A stretch of 64,000 nt of DNA, from positions 180,477 through 244,476 of the forward strand of contig NZ_JACHWH010000008.1 in the NCBI RefSeq assembly GCF_014191255.1, given 5' to 3'. Below, in pieces: positions 16,264 through 25,620 of the stretch (positions are counted from its first letter, which is position 1; each line of letters opens with the position of its first letter). Source of the DNA: Amycolatopsis bartoniae (GTDB lineage: Bacteria > Actinomycetota > Actinomycetes > Mycobacteriales > Pseudonocardiaceae). The translations under genes and the position numbers were made by a program. The notes beneath the pieces were generated by a model. It was not told the origin of the DNA, ran no database searches, and was given only the letters and a program-made list of their open reading frames with translations.

Positions 16264-16826
16264 TTTCCCGTGATGCTGCGGCGACCAGGCAGCGGATCCT
16301 GGAACACGCGCGACGGCAGTTCGCCCGGCACGGGTACACGACGGTCACGGTCAAGGGCGTGGCCGACGCGGCCGGGGTGTCGCCCAACCTGATCACGCGC
16401 TACTTCGGCGGCAAGGACGGCCTTTTCCTGGCGGCGGCCCGGGTGGAGATCCCGGTCGCGGACTCCATCCACGGCGACCGTGCCGGCCTTGGCGCGCGCC
16501 TCGCGGCGAGCATCGTCCAGCGCTGGCTCGGTGCCCACGGGGAGGATCCGCTGCTCGTGCTGCAACGCGCGTCCGGCGAGCGCCCGGAGGCGGCGGAGGC
16601 GCTGGCCGCCTTCCTCGACACGAACTCGCTGGAGCCGCTGCACCGCTACCTGCGCGACAGCGGCCTGGCCGACGCGGAGGCCCGTGACCGAGCCGCGGCG
16701 ATCGACGCCTTCGTGCTCGGGGTCTCGACCCGCCGCCGGATCCTGCGTGCCGAACTGGGCGACCCCGCCGCTCTCGAAGCCTGGCTGGGCGCCACCATCC
16801 AACGCCTGGCAGACGGGTTGGGCTAA
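16260..16826 (+). CDS. TetR family regulator of the epoxide hydrolase
   Basis: This is a 188-residue TetR protein. The helix-turn-helix is at residues 7-52 (RQRILEHARRQFARHGYTTV, VADAAGVSPNLITRYFGGK). The C-terminal domain (LHRYLRDSGLADAEARDRAA) resembles the TetR_C_17/PsrA-like group. It is divergent from the epoxide hydrolase, with the shared palindrome covering both starts. This indicates autoregulation and repression of the hydrolase, relieved by an unknown, perhaps xenobiotic, ligand. Confidence 0.88.
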   Translation: MISRDAAATRQRILEHARRQFARHGYTTVTVKGVADAAGVSPNLITRYFGGKDGLFLAAARVEIPVADSIHGDRAGLGARLAASIVQRWLGAHGEDPLLVLQRASGERPEAAEALAAFLDTNSLEPLHRYLRDSGLADAEARDRAAAIDAFVLGVSTRRRILRAELGDPAALEAWLGATIQRLADGLG

Positions 16827-17581
16827 CCGCCGAACGGCCCGGCGGCGCGCCTGCGCCGCTCCGCCAGCACCGCCATCAGATACGCCCACACCGGGGCGCC
16901 CGGTGGCACCGGGGCGCCGATCCGCGCCGCGACCTCCTGCGCGAGGCTCTGGCCCAGGTGCTCCCGCGCGTCCTCCCGCAGCGACTGGTAGCGCGCCAGG
17001 TACTGCCGCACCGCCAGCGCCAGGTCGTCGGTCAGGCCGGTCAGGTCCAGGCCCGCGGCCCAGGACGCGAGCGGCGGCGGCATCTCGATGTCCGGCGCGG
17101 CGACCTCCGGCGCGTGCTCCTGCACCACCACGGTGCCGGCCAGGAAGTCGCCCACCCGCTTCGACTTCTCCGACACCAGCGACACCACCATCGCCACCGC
17201 GCCCCACACGAACGCGGGCCCGAAGTCGACCACCGCGCCCGCCAGTCCCCGCGTCAGCGCGTGCCGGAACCGGATCGGCCCGCCGTCGTCCCGCACCACG
17301 CGCAGCCCGAACGCCGCCTTGCCCGGCGTCCGCCCGCGGGTGAGCGTCTCGCACAACACCGGATAACCGACGCGCACGAGTACCAGCAGCGACAACAGGA
17401 TCGCGGCGGCGGCCGCCCCGTCGTCGGGCCCCGCGAAGACCACCACGAGCAGCCCGGCGACCAGGATCACCACCTGGATGATCACGTCGATGGCGAACGC
17501 GAGCGCGCGGCTGGCCAGCCGGGCCAGGCGCAGGTCCAGTACCACGGCGTCGCCGGTCACCAGATCGGGTTCGGGATGCAC
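16823..17581 (-). CDS. RDD family membrane protein
   Basis: This is a 252-residue protein. The RDD domain begins LRLARLASRALAFAIDVIIQ (Arg and Asp-Asp-type residues in helix 1) and includes TRGRTPGKAAFGLRVVR. It has three to four membrane segments and a C-terminal cytoplasmic helix. It belongs to the conserved actinobacterial RDD - SpoIIM - MoxR - DUF58 - DUF4350 - DUF4129 block. The GTG at 17581 lies six bases after TACAGT (17593-17588, minus), consistent with a leaderless start. Its stop overlaps the TetR stop region by four bases. Confidence 0.87.
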   Translation of the reverse strand: MHPEPDLVTGDAVVLDLRLARLASRALAFAIDVIIQVVILVAGLLVVVFAGPDDGAAAAAILLSLLVLVRVGYPVLCETLTRGRTPGKAAFGLRVVRDDGGPIRFRHALTRGLAGAVVDFGPAFVWGAVAMVVSLVSEKSKRVGDFLAGTVVVQEHAPEVAAPDIEMPPPLASWAAGLDLTGLTDDLALAVRQYLARYQSLREDAREHLGQSLAQEVAARIGAPVPPGAPVWAYLMAVLAERRRRAAGPFGG

Positions 17582-17587
17582 CCGGCA

Positions 17588-17597
17588 ACTGTAGTCT
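17588..17597. promoter_or_regulatory. Overlapping divergent -10 elements of RDD and spoIIM-like genes
   Basis: TACAGT on the minus strand (17593-17588) and TAGTCT on the plus strand (17592-17597) overlap by two bases. Each ends six to seven bases from a GTG start (17581 minus, 17605 plus). The start codons are only 23 bases apart, so RNA polymerase can occupy just one promoter at a time. Confidence 0.6.
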
Positions 17598-17604
17598 GAG
17601 CCGC

Positions 17605-18609
17605 GTGGACGTCGATCTGTTCGTCGCGGCCCACCGCGCCGAATGGGAGCGGCTGGCCGACCTGCTCGACCGCCGCCGCCTGCGCGGCCCCGAGGCGGAC
17701 GAGCTGATCACGTTGTACCAGCGCACGGCGACCCACCTGTCGGTCGTGCGGTCGTCGGCGCCCGATCCCGCCCTGCTGTCCCGGCTTTCGTCACTGGTCA
17801 CCCGCGCCCGTTCCGCCGTCACCGGCACGCACAACCCGGCGTGGCGCGAGGTCGGGCTGTTCTTCGCGCAGCGCTTTCCCGCCGCCGTCTACCGCGCCCG
17901 CCGCTGGTGGCTGTCCACCGCGCTGGTCACGATCGTGGTGAGCGCGCTGCTCGCCGCGTGGGTCGCGACCGACGCGCACGTGCGGGCGAGCATCGCCGCG
18001 CCGGAGCAGATCCGGCAGCTCACCGAGCCCGGCGGCGAGTTCGAGACGTACTACTCGGCCAACCCGGCGAGCTCGTTCGCCGCGCAGGTGTGGACGAACA
18101 ACGCGTGGGTCGCGGCGACGTGCCTGTTCTTCGGTGTCCTGCTGGGGCTTCCGGTGCTGTACGCGTTGTGGGCCAACGCGGCGAACGTCGGCGTCAGCGC
18201 GGGCCTGATGAGCGCGGCCGGGCGGCTCGACATCTTCTTCGGCCTGATCACCCCGCACGGCCTGCTGGAGCTGACGGCGGTGTTCGTCGCCGCGGGCACC
18301 GGGCTGCGGCTGGGCTGGGCGGTGGTCGCCCCGGGCCCGCGCAGCCGTGCGGCGGCGCTGGCGCAGGAGGGGCGCGCGACGGCGGCGATGGCGCTCGGGC
18401 TCGCGTGCGTGCTGCTGGTGTCCGGGGTGATCGAGGCTTTCGTGACCCCGTCCGGACTGCCGACGTGGGCGCGGATCGGGATCGGCGCGGTGGCCGAAAT
18501 CCTGTTCCTGGCGTACGTGTTCGTGCTGGGCAGGCGGGCCGCGCGGGCGGGCGTGACGGGTGACGTGGACGCGCGGTACGGCGGTGACGTGCGGCCCGAG
18601 GCCGGCTGA
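17605..18609 (+). CDS. Stage II sporulation protein M family membrane protein
   Basis: This is a 334-residue SpoIIM/DUF95 protein. A cytoplasmic N-terminal helical region with LITLYQRTATHLSVVRS precedes about five or six membrane segments. The loop motif GLITPHGLLELTAVFVAAGTGLRLGWA is the family signature. In sporulating firmicutes SpoIIM acts in engulfment; in actinobacteria the homologue accompanies MoxR/DUF58 genes and its role is unknown. It is divergent from the RDD gene. Confidence 0.85.
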   Translation: MDVDLFVAAHRAEWERLADLLDRRRLRGPEADELITLYQRTATHLSVVRSSAPDPALLSRLSSLVTRARSAVTGTHNPAWREVGLFFAQRFPAAVYRARRWWLSTALVTIVVSALLAAWVATDAHVRASIAAPEQIRQLTEPGGEFETYYSANPASSFAAQVWTNNAWVAATCLFFGVLLGLPVLYALWANAANVGVSAGLMSAAGRLDIFFGLITPHGLLELTAVFVAAGTGLRLGWAVVAPGPRSRAAALAQEGRATAAMALGLACVLLVSGVIEAFVTPSGLPTWARIGIGAVAEILFLAYVFVLGRRAARAGVTGDVDARYGGDVRPEAG

Positions 18610-18666
18610 GCGACACACCCGCGGCAGTTGGCCCGGCCGCGGGCGGTGGCGTCGTAGGGTGACGCC

Positions 18667-18909
18667 ATGGGGAAGCGGCCGGCACTGTCCCTGCCCGACG
18701 AGACGCACGCCCTGATCGAGGCGCGTGCCGCGGAGGCGGGTGTCTCGGCGCACGCCTGGCTCGTCGCGGCGGTCGAGCGCGAGGCGTTCCGCCAGCTGTG
18801 CGAGAAGACCGACAAGTGGTGGCAGGCCCACCCGGACGAGGCGCGGGCCGAGGTCGCCGCGTACCACCGGCGCCAGTCCGAGAGCCGACGTGGTTCTTCG
18901 GCCGCGTAG
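18667..18909 (+). CDS. Ribbon-helix-helix antitoxin-like protein
   Basis: This is an 80-residue protein. It begins with a basic beta strand (KRPALSLPDETHALIEARAA) followed by two helices, the ribbon-helix-helix layout. The acidic/basic tail could fold onto a toxin. It overlaps the following MazF-like gene by 20 bases in another frame, the usual antitoxin-first arrangement. ATG 18667 lies six bases after TAGGGT (18655-18660), suggesting a leaderless, autoregulated transcript. The assignment rests on fold prediction and gene arrangement. Confidence 0.7.
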   Translation: MGKRPALSLPDETHALIEARAAEAGVSAHAWLVAAVEREAFRQLCEKTDKWWQAHPDEARAEVAAYHRRQSESRRGSSAA

Positions 18910-19189
18910 GGGACAGCTCTGGGCGGTCGCGGGCCCGGACCGGCGGCGGGTGCTGGTCTACAGCGGGGACATGTTCAACGACCTCGACGCCGTGCCGTAC
19001 GTGATCACGATGGACGTCGTCGGCACCCCGGACCCGCTCACGGTGACCACCGGCGAGGGCCTGCACATTTCCTACACGCGACTGGACCACGTGCCGAAGG
19101 AGTCACTGGCGGAACAGTTCGGCGAGGTTTCGGCCGAGTTGTTGCAGACGGTGAACACGCGGCTGTTCATGGTGCTCACGACGTCTTGA
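18890..19189 (+). CDS. MazF/PemK-like endoribonuclease toxin
   Basis: This is a 99-residue SH3-like protein. The N terminus VVLRPRRGQLWAV with RRRVLVYSGDMFN matches the MazF G-(Q/E)-(L/I)-W ... VLV-S pattern. The C terminus LDHVPKESLAEQFGEVSAELL resembles the final helices of MazF. Toxins of this group cut single-stranded RNA at short motifs. GTG 18890 with GAGAG upstream was chosen because it places RRGQLW at the expected distance. The gene overlaps the antitoxin by 20 bp. The conserved Arg of the usual PxxR region is less clear, so activity is uncertain. Confidence 0.65.
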   Translation: MVLRPRRGQLWAVAGPDRRRVLVYSGDMFNDLDAVPYVITMDVVGTPDPLTVTTGEGLHISYTRLDHVPKESLAEQFGEVSAELLQTVNTRLFMVLTTS

Positions 19190-19215
19190 CGGATGTGGTC
19201 TGGACCACTTACCCT
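19186..19215 (+). promoter_or_regulatory. Chitinase promoter with DasR-like (dre) site in its spacer
   Basis: TTGACG (19186-19191) and TACCCT (19210-19215) form a -35/-10 pair with an 18-bp spacer. The palindrome TGTGGTCTGGACCACT (19194-19209) fills that spacer. It matches the actinomycete dre consensus (A/C/G)TGGTCTAGACCA(G/C)T closely, so N-acetylglucosamine-responsive DasR repression is likely. Confidence 0.75.
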
Positions 19216-19238
19216 GAGGTGCCACGGAGGTGGTCGTC

Positions 19239-20198
19239 ATGGGCAAGTGGAAGAACCGGATCGGACTCTGCCTCGCCGCCGCGGTGGCCGCGCTGGGAGT
19301 GGCGACTCCCGCGCAGGCGGCGGTGACCGCGCCAGGATCGGCGCCCTATCTCGACATCACGGCCAGTACACCGTCCCTTGTAGACATGGCCAATGCGACG
19401 GGGCAGAAGACGGTCACGTTGGCGTTCGTGCTCGCGGACAGCACGGGCTGCAACCCGTCCTGGGGCGGCACGATCCCGTTGGACGACTCCCGGATCTTGA
19501 GTGACATCAAGGCGTTCCAGGCCAAGGGCGGTCAGGTGATCGTCGCGACGGGTGGCGCGGCGGGGCCGTACCTGGAGTACACGTGCGGTTCGGCGGACGC
19601 GCTGGCGGCGGCGTACCGGAAGATCCTCGACACGGTGGGGACGAACAGCCTGGACGTGGACGTCGAGGCGACGATCCCGCAGGACACGGTGAACGCCGCG
19701 TTGAAGACGATCCAGGCCGAGCGCGGCACGACGATCAGCTACACGCCGCGCGTGCAGGGTGATGACTACGGGGTCGACCCGTACTCGCTGCAGGTGCTGC
19801 AGAGCGCGGCGTCGCACGGGGTGGATGTGCTGGTGAACCCGATGACGATGGAGTTCGGGACCAGTCGAGCGGACTGGGGAGACGCGGTCATCGCGGCGGC
19901 GGAGAGCACGCTGGGGCAGCTGAAGCAGGTCTGGCCGGGCATGTCGGACGCCGACCTCAAGCGGCACCTGGGCGTGACGCCGATGATCGGGCGCAACTAC
20001 AACGGCAAGATCTTCCAACCGGACGACGCGACGCAGCTGGTGCAGTGGGCGAACTCGAACCACATCGGGCGGCTGGCTTTCTGGTCGGTGGGCCGCGACA
20101 ACGGCTCCTGCCCCGGTGGCGGAGTTTCGCCGACGTGCAGCAGCATCTCGCAGTCGCAGTACCAGTTCACGAAGACCTTCGAGGGCTTCACGGGCTGA
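19239..20198 (+). CDS. Secreted glycoside hydrolase 18 chitinase-like protein
   Basis: This is a 319-residue protein. A Sec signal peptide (about residues 1-28, ending ATPAQA) precedes a GH18 barrel. The catalytic strand reads NSLDVDVEATIPQ, keeping D-x-D-x-E with the glutamate acid; the first Asp of the usual DxxDxDxE is Asn. No carbohydrate-binding module is present. It should cut chitin or related GlcNAc polymers outside the cell. GGAGG at 19226-19230 supports the ATG at 19239. It sits with a toxin-antitoxin pair in a position that interrupts the SpoIIM/MoxR block, a sign of later insertion. Confidence 0.85.
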   Translation: MGKWKNRIGLCLAAAVAALGVATPAQAAVTAPGSAPYLDITASTPSLVDMANATGQKTVTLAFVLADSTGCNPSWGGTIPLDDSRILSDIKAFQAKGGQVIVATGGAAGPYLEYTCGSADALAAAYRKILDTVGTNSLDVDVEATIPQDTVNAALKTIQAERGTTISYTPRVQGDDYGVDPYSLQVLQSAASHGVDVLVNPMTMEFGTSRADWGDAVIAAAESTLGQLKQVWPGMSDADLKRHLGVTPMIGRNYNGKIFQPDDATQLVQWANSNHIGRLAFWSVGRDNGSCPGGGVSPTCSSISQSQYQFTKTFEGFTG

Positions 20199-20570
20199 TT
20201 GGGCGTTCCGCTGGAGGCGGGGCCGGGTGGCGGGCCTCGCCTCCGGTGCTGGCCCGGTGGCTGGGTGAGCCGCCTTGCGGGAGCGGCCGGTGTTGGCTGG
20301 GTGCTTACCGCAGGTGGCATGCCCCGCGATCGGCCCGCATCGGCGCCGCTCGGCGGCTAGGAGAGGCGAGCACCCTCCGGCCTGCCGCACTGACCCGCCT
20401 GAAAGCGCTTACCGGGCGGGGAGTGCCGGTTCGCGAGCACCAGTGGCAACCGTTCCAGCGTCAGAAAGCGCTTACCGCACCCCAACACCGGCCGCAGGTC
20501 CTCGATCAGCGCCGCAGCCATGCCACTTCCCGGCCTGAAAACGCTTACCGAAAGCGTTTTCCCCGCCACT
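20199..20570. other. Intergenic region with repeated GAAAGCGCTTACCG elements
   Basis: About 370 bp between convergent genes. GAAAGCGCTTACCG occurs at 20401-20414 and 20464-20477, with the variant GAAAACGCTTACCG at 20537-20550. A shorter GCTTACCG is near 20304. The last copy is part of a 10-bp hairpin. I see no credible gene here; the repeats may be regulatory sites, or remnants linked to the chitinase/TA insertion. Confidence 0.55.
20537..20561. terminator. Hairpin between convergent chitinase and DUF58 genes
   Basis: A 10-bp stem (20537-20546 with 20552-20561) has a 5-base loop. The right arm ends TTTTC, so it could stop transcription from the left; the left arm GAAAA gives a TTTTC run on the other strand, so it may work both ways. 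Confidence 0.6.
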
Positions 20571-21853
20571 TCAAAGCCGCCCGGTGGCTTTCAGCGCCAG
20601 GTACCGGTCCGCGAGTGCCGGGGGCAGCTCCGCGGGCTCCGCGTCCACCACCTCCACCCCCCGCCGGCGCAACAAGCCCGACACGTGCCGACGCTCCGCG
20701 AGGCTCCGCTCCGCCGCCGCGGCCTCGTACACCGCCTCCGCGTCGCCTCGGCCTCGCGCCATCTCCGTCAACCGAGGGTCCGTCACCGAGGCCACCACCA
20801 ACCCGTGCCGTGCCGACAACGCGGGCAGCACCGGCAGCAGACCCTCCTCCAGCGGCGCGGCGTCCAAGCCCGTCAACAACACCACCAACGACCGGTGCGG
20901 GGTCCGCCTCAACACCTCGCCCACCAGGCCCCGCGCGTCCGTCTCCACCAACGCCGGTTCGAGCAGCGCCAGCGCGTTCACCAGCGCAGGCACCGATCCG
21001 CCACGCACCGACGCCCTCAACTGCCTGTCGTACGCCAACAAGTCGACCCGGTCGCCCGCCCGGGAAGCCAGCGTCGCCAGCAACAGCGCCGCCTCCATCA
21101 TCGCGTCCAGCCGGGGCTCGTCGCCCACCCTGCCGGCCGACGTGCGGCCCGTGTCCAGCACCAGCAACACGTGCCGGTCCCGCTCCGGCCGCCACGTGCG
21201 CACCATGACGTCCCGCGCCCGCGCCGTCGCCCGCCAGTCGATCGAGCGCACGTCATCGCCGACGACGTACTCCCGCAGCGAGTCGAACTCCGTCCCCGCG
21301 CCGCGCACGAGCGCCGCCTGCCTGCCGTCCAGCTGCTGCAACCGCGCCAGCCGCGACGGCAGGTGCCGCCGGCTGTGGAACGGCGGCAGCACCCGCACCG
21401 CCCACGGCACCCGGTGCGAACCCTGCCGCGCCGCCAAGCCCAGCGGCCCCACCGAACGCACCGTCACCCGGTCCGCCCGCCGTTCCCCACGCCGAGTGGG
21501 CCGCAGCTCGAACGAAACGACCCGCGACTCCCCCGCCGGAACCACCAACGCCTGCCGGTCCCGCACCACCCCGGCGCTCGGCGGCCACGCGTCCCGCACC
21601 ACGCCCCGCACCACGCGGCGGCCCGGATTCGTCACCGCCAGCCGCACCTCGACCGGCTCGCCGAGCCGCGTCGACGTCTCGCCCGAGCGCGTGAATCCCA
21701 GCCCCCGCACGCCACCCGCCAGCGCGAGGTCCACCAGCACCAGCACCACCAGCACGGCGAACACCGCGGCCACGCCACCCCACGACGGAACCGCCAGCCC
21801 CACCACCACGGCTCCGATGGCGGCCAGCACCCCGACCCGCGCGGTGATCGCCA

Positions 21854-21854
<1 letters not shown>
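20571..21854 (-). CDS. DUF58 domain protein (MoxR-associated)
   Basis: This is a 427-residue protein. Two N-terminal membrane helices (about residues 5-45) precede a beta-sandwich-like region and the DUF58 core, with GTEFDSLREYVVGDDVRSIDWRATAR near residue 200. A von Willebrand A-like fold follows (LLVLDTGRTSAGR, DLLAYDRQLRA). In MoxR operons DUF58 proteins are partners of the AAA+ ATPase. ATG 21854 overlaps the moxR stop (TGATG). This is the last gene of a five-gene leftward operon. Confidence 0.88.
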
Positions 21855-22802
<948 letters not shown>

Positions 22803-22813
<11 letters not shown>

Positions 22814-23912
22814 GAGATACCTCTCCCTCCAGCCGGTCGAGCTCGTCGGCGAGCCGGACCAGCGACGCGTCGTCCTCCGGAGCCGGACCGTACAGCAGCG
22901 GGCCCGCGTCCCGGCCCGTCCTCGCGGTGATCGCGGCGAGCACCGCGGCGGGTTCCGCACCGGCGCCCAGCCCGAGCACCGGGTGCAGCCGCTCCAGTGT
23001 CGCCTGGCGCAACAGCCCGGCAGCGTGCGCGGCCGAGCCGGAACGCCGGTACATCCGGGCGCGGCCTTCGGTGGTTTCGGCCGAGCGCACGACCACGGGC
23101 AGCGGCTCGGTGACGACCGGCCCGAGCCGGCGGGCCCGCCACAGCACGAACAGCGCGGCCGCGACGCCGAGCTGGATCGCGCCGAACAGCCAGCCCCGCG
23201 GCAGCAGGTCGGTGAGCGAACGCTGGGTGAGCCCCGCCGCGGGGTCGCCGGGCGTCGGCACGTACCAGACCAGCGTCGGGTGACGGCCGAGCAGCCGCAT
23301 CGACAGCGCGGCGTCGCCCTGCTCGTCGAGGCGGTCGTTGGTGAGCGGGGTGCCGTCGCCGAGCAGCGTGGTGGTGCCGGTGATCTGCAGCAGCGACCCG
23401 CCGTAGCAGGGCCGGCCGCGCTCGTGCGCCTCGTACTCCAGGCCGCCGAGCATCGCGTTCCCCGCCGCGACGGCGACCGCGACCGTGCAGTCCGGCGAGC
23501 GCACGGACGGGTCGTCCTGGCCCTTCACGACGACTCCGGGCAGCAGCAGGTCGAGCGCGTCCTGTCCGGCGCCGACGAACACCGCGTCCGCCGCCCGGCC
23601 GCGCAGCTGCGCCAGCCGGGCGGGCTCGACGAGGCTGGAGTCGGTGACGAGCAGCGTCGTGTCGGGGCCGAGCGCGGCCTCGGTGTCGTCGAGCGAGTGC
23701 GTCGGCTGGATGTGCACCCCTTGGCGCTCCAGGAGTTTCGCCAGTGCGCGGGAGCCGCCGGGGTCGGCCGAGCCCGGGTCGAGCCCGCCGTGCGTCCCGT
23801 CGTCGCGGGCGAGGGTGAGCACCACCGCGCCGAGCACGAGCACCACGGCGATGAACACCGGGGCACGTGCGGCGCGCCAGATCCGACGCGCGTCCGGGGA
23901 AACCGAGGTCAC
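22803..23912 (-). CDS. DUF4350 domain membrane protein
   Basis: This is a 369-residue protein. A membrane helix near residues 18-36 (VFIAVVLVLGAVVLTLA) is followed by an extracytoplasmic DUF4350 domain (DPGGSRALAKLLERQGV, LLVTDSSLVEPARLAQL). A second helix (FGAIQLGVAAALFVLWRARRLGP) and a cytoplasmic tail with YRRSGSAAHAAGLLRQATLERL complete it. Function is unknown; it is a constant companion of actinobacterial MoxR. ATG start at 23912 overlaps the DUF4129 stop by four bases. Confidence 0.85.
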
Positions 23913-24544
23913 GCGGGCACTCCCGGACGCTCCCGCTGGACCTGCTCGTCGAGCGCCGCCAGTCGCCGGTAGTCATCGGCCCCGGCGGGCCGGTCCCCGT
24001 AGTGCACGTCGTCGAACAGGCGGGCCGCCGCGATGAGGGCGTCACGGGAGGCGGGCAACCGCGCGCCCGCGTCGCGTGCGGCTTCGTCGACGGTGCGCCC
24101 GGAAAGCGCTTCCAGCACGCCGCGCTCCTCCAGTCCGCGCACCAGCGCGCGGAACCGCTCCCGCACGGCCGCGGCGAAGTCCCCCGCCGCGGCCGCCTGC
24201 TCGGCGGCCTGCCGGTAGTCGGCCGCCGTGCGCGTGGTGTCCTCGAACACCAGCCCCGGCACGCGCGTGGTGCGGGCGAGCTTGCCGACCCGCAGCCGCA
24301 CCACGACGGCGATCAGCACGAGCACCGCGAGCAGCACCAGCAACCCGAGCGGCCCGCCGGGCACGGCCGTCGAAGCGGCGTGGAACAGGTCCGCCAGCCG
24401 TTCCGCCAGCCAGCGCAGCACCCGGTCGACGAGACCGGGGTCGTTGACGTGGTACTCCGGCCCGCTCAGCTCCGCCTCCGCGGCGCGCTGCGCCGAGTCC
24501 CGGTCGATGGTGACCGGGACGTCCACACGCAGCGGCAGGATCAC
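23909..24544 (-). CDS. DUF4129 domain membrane protein
   Basis: This is a 211-residue protein with one strong membrane helix (PLGLLVLLAVLVLIAVVVRL, about residues 65-90) and the C-terminal DUF4129 region (DFAAAVRERFRALVRGLEERGVL, ARLPASRDALIAAARLFDDVHYG). The DUF4129 domain is also found fused to transglutaminase-like proteins. GTG 24544 overlaps the upstream gene stop (GTGA). Role unknown, part of the MoxR operon. Confidence 0.85.
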   Translation of the reverse strand: MILPLRVDVPVTIDRDSAQRAAEAELSGPEYHVNDPGLVDRVLRWLAERLADLFHAASTAVPGGPLGLLVLLAVLVLIAVVVRLRVGKLARTTRVPGLVFEDTTRTAADYRQAAEQAAAAGDFAAAVRERFRALVRGLEERGVLEALSGRTVDEAARDAGARLPASRDALIAAARLFDDVHYGDRPAGADDYRRLAALDEQVQRERPGVPA

Positions 24545-25497
24545 TGCACCGTGCCGGCGGAGCGGGCGAGCTGGATGTCCATGCCTTCCTTGCGCATCCG
24601 CTGGTCGATGTACAGCAGCGCGGTCGCGGCGGCGGTGAACGGCCCCACGATCGTCTCCGCGATGACACCGCCGAGTGACGACAGCAGCAGCGAGCCCGCC
24701 GACTGGTTCACGGCCTGCGTCGGGTCGCTGCTCAGGCCGACGCCGACGCCGAACGGGATCTCGATGATCGTGCTGATGATCCACGCCGCGATCGCGGTGA
24801 GCACCAGGATGCCGAACACGCGCCACCAGCTGCCGGACACCAGCCGCCGCGAGCGCCGCATCGACTCGCCGATCCGGCTCTGCTCCAGCACCAGCGCGGG
24901 CGCGGCGAGGCTCAGCAGCGTCCACAGCCAGATGCCCGGGATGACCAGGAAGACCGACGCGATCATGACGATGATCGTGACGAGCACGGTCAGCCCCAGC
25001 AGCGGCAGCAGGCGGGGCCGCAGCTCGGTCAGCGCCTCACGGAACGTGACGGGGCGGCCCAGCACGGCGCGGCCGACCACGACGGTGATGAACCCGGCGA
25101 GGAACGTGCGGATCAGCAGCGAGATCAGCAGCGACAGGCCCAGCGACGCGGCCAGCCTGCCGAGCAGGTGCCCGAACCAGCGCATCGCCTCTTCCTGCGT
25201 GGCGGCGGGACCGAGCTGCTGCACCGTCGAGATGTCGCCCACCGCCCAGTAGCTGACGGCGAAGTCGAGCACCCCGGCGACGACCGCGACCACGGCCGAG
25301 ACGCCGAAGACGAGCGCGGGGTGGCGGCGCATGGTGGTGACGGCGCCGTCGAGGATCTCGCCGACGGACAGCGGCCGCAGCGGAATCACGCCCGGCTTGC
25401 CGTACCCGGCTCCGGGTGGCCGCTGCGCGGGCGGCGGCATCGGCGGCAGGTCGCTGCGTGGCTGGTCCGGGTTGGTCCAGCCCCCGGGCTCACTCAT
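24541..25497 (-). CDS. Polytopic membrane protein of the MoxR operon
   Basis: This is a 318-residue protein. A Pro-rich cytoplasmic head (residues 1-35) is followed by RPLSVGEILDGAVTTMRRHPALVFGVS, a pattern of the glycerophosphodiester-phosphodiesterase membrane-domain family, and about six helices. No phosphodiesterase catalytic domain is attached, so only the membrane part exists and its function is unknown. It is the first gene of the operon leading to DUF4129, DUF4350, MoxR and DUF58. Confidence 0.8.
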   Translation of the reverse strand: MSEPGGWTNPDQPRSDLPPMPPPAQRPPGAGYGKPGVIPLRPLSVGEILDGAVTTMRRHPALVFGVSAVVAVVAGVLDFAVSYWAVGDISTVQQLGPAATQEEAMRWFGHLLGRLAASLGLSLLISLLIRTFLAGFITVVVGRAVLGRPVTFREALTELRPRLLPLLGLTVLVTIIVMIASVFLVIPGIWLWTLLSLAAPALVLEQSRIGESMRRSRRLVSGSWWRVFGILVLTAIAAWIISTIIEIPFGVGVGLSSDPTQAVNQSAGSLLLSSLGGVIAETIVGPFTAAATALLYIDQRMRKEGMDIQLARSAGTVQ

Positions 25498-25620
25498 CAG
25501 TGCATCTCCAGGTCTCGGTTCTCACGCGCACACTCTCGCAGAGCGCGCCGCGCGCGACCATCTCGGGCACACGGGCATTTCCGAGTCGTGATCTGCGGGT
25601 GCTGACTATGCTTGCGCTCG

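Noticed and set aside
20401..20561. The three GAAAGCG repeats as a CRISPR array
   Set aside because: Repeats are only 14 bp, unequally spaced, one is degenerate, and no cas genes lie nearby.
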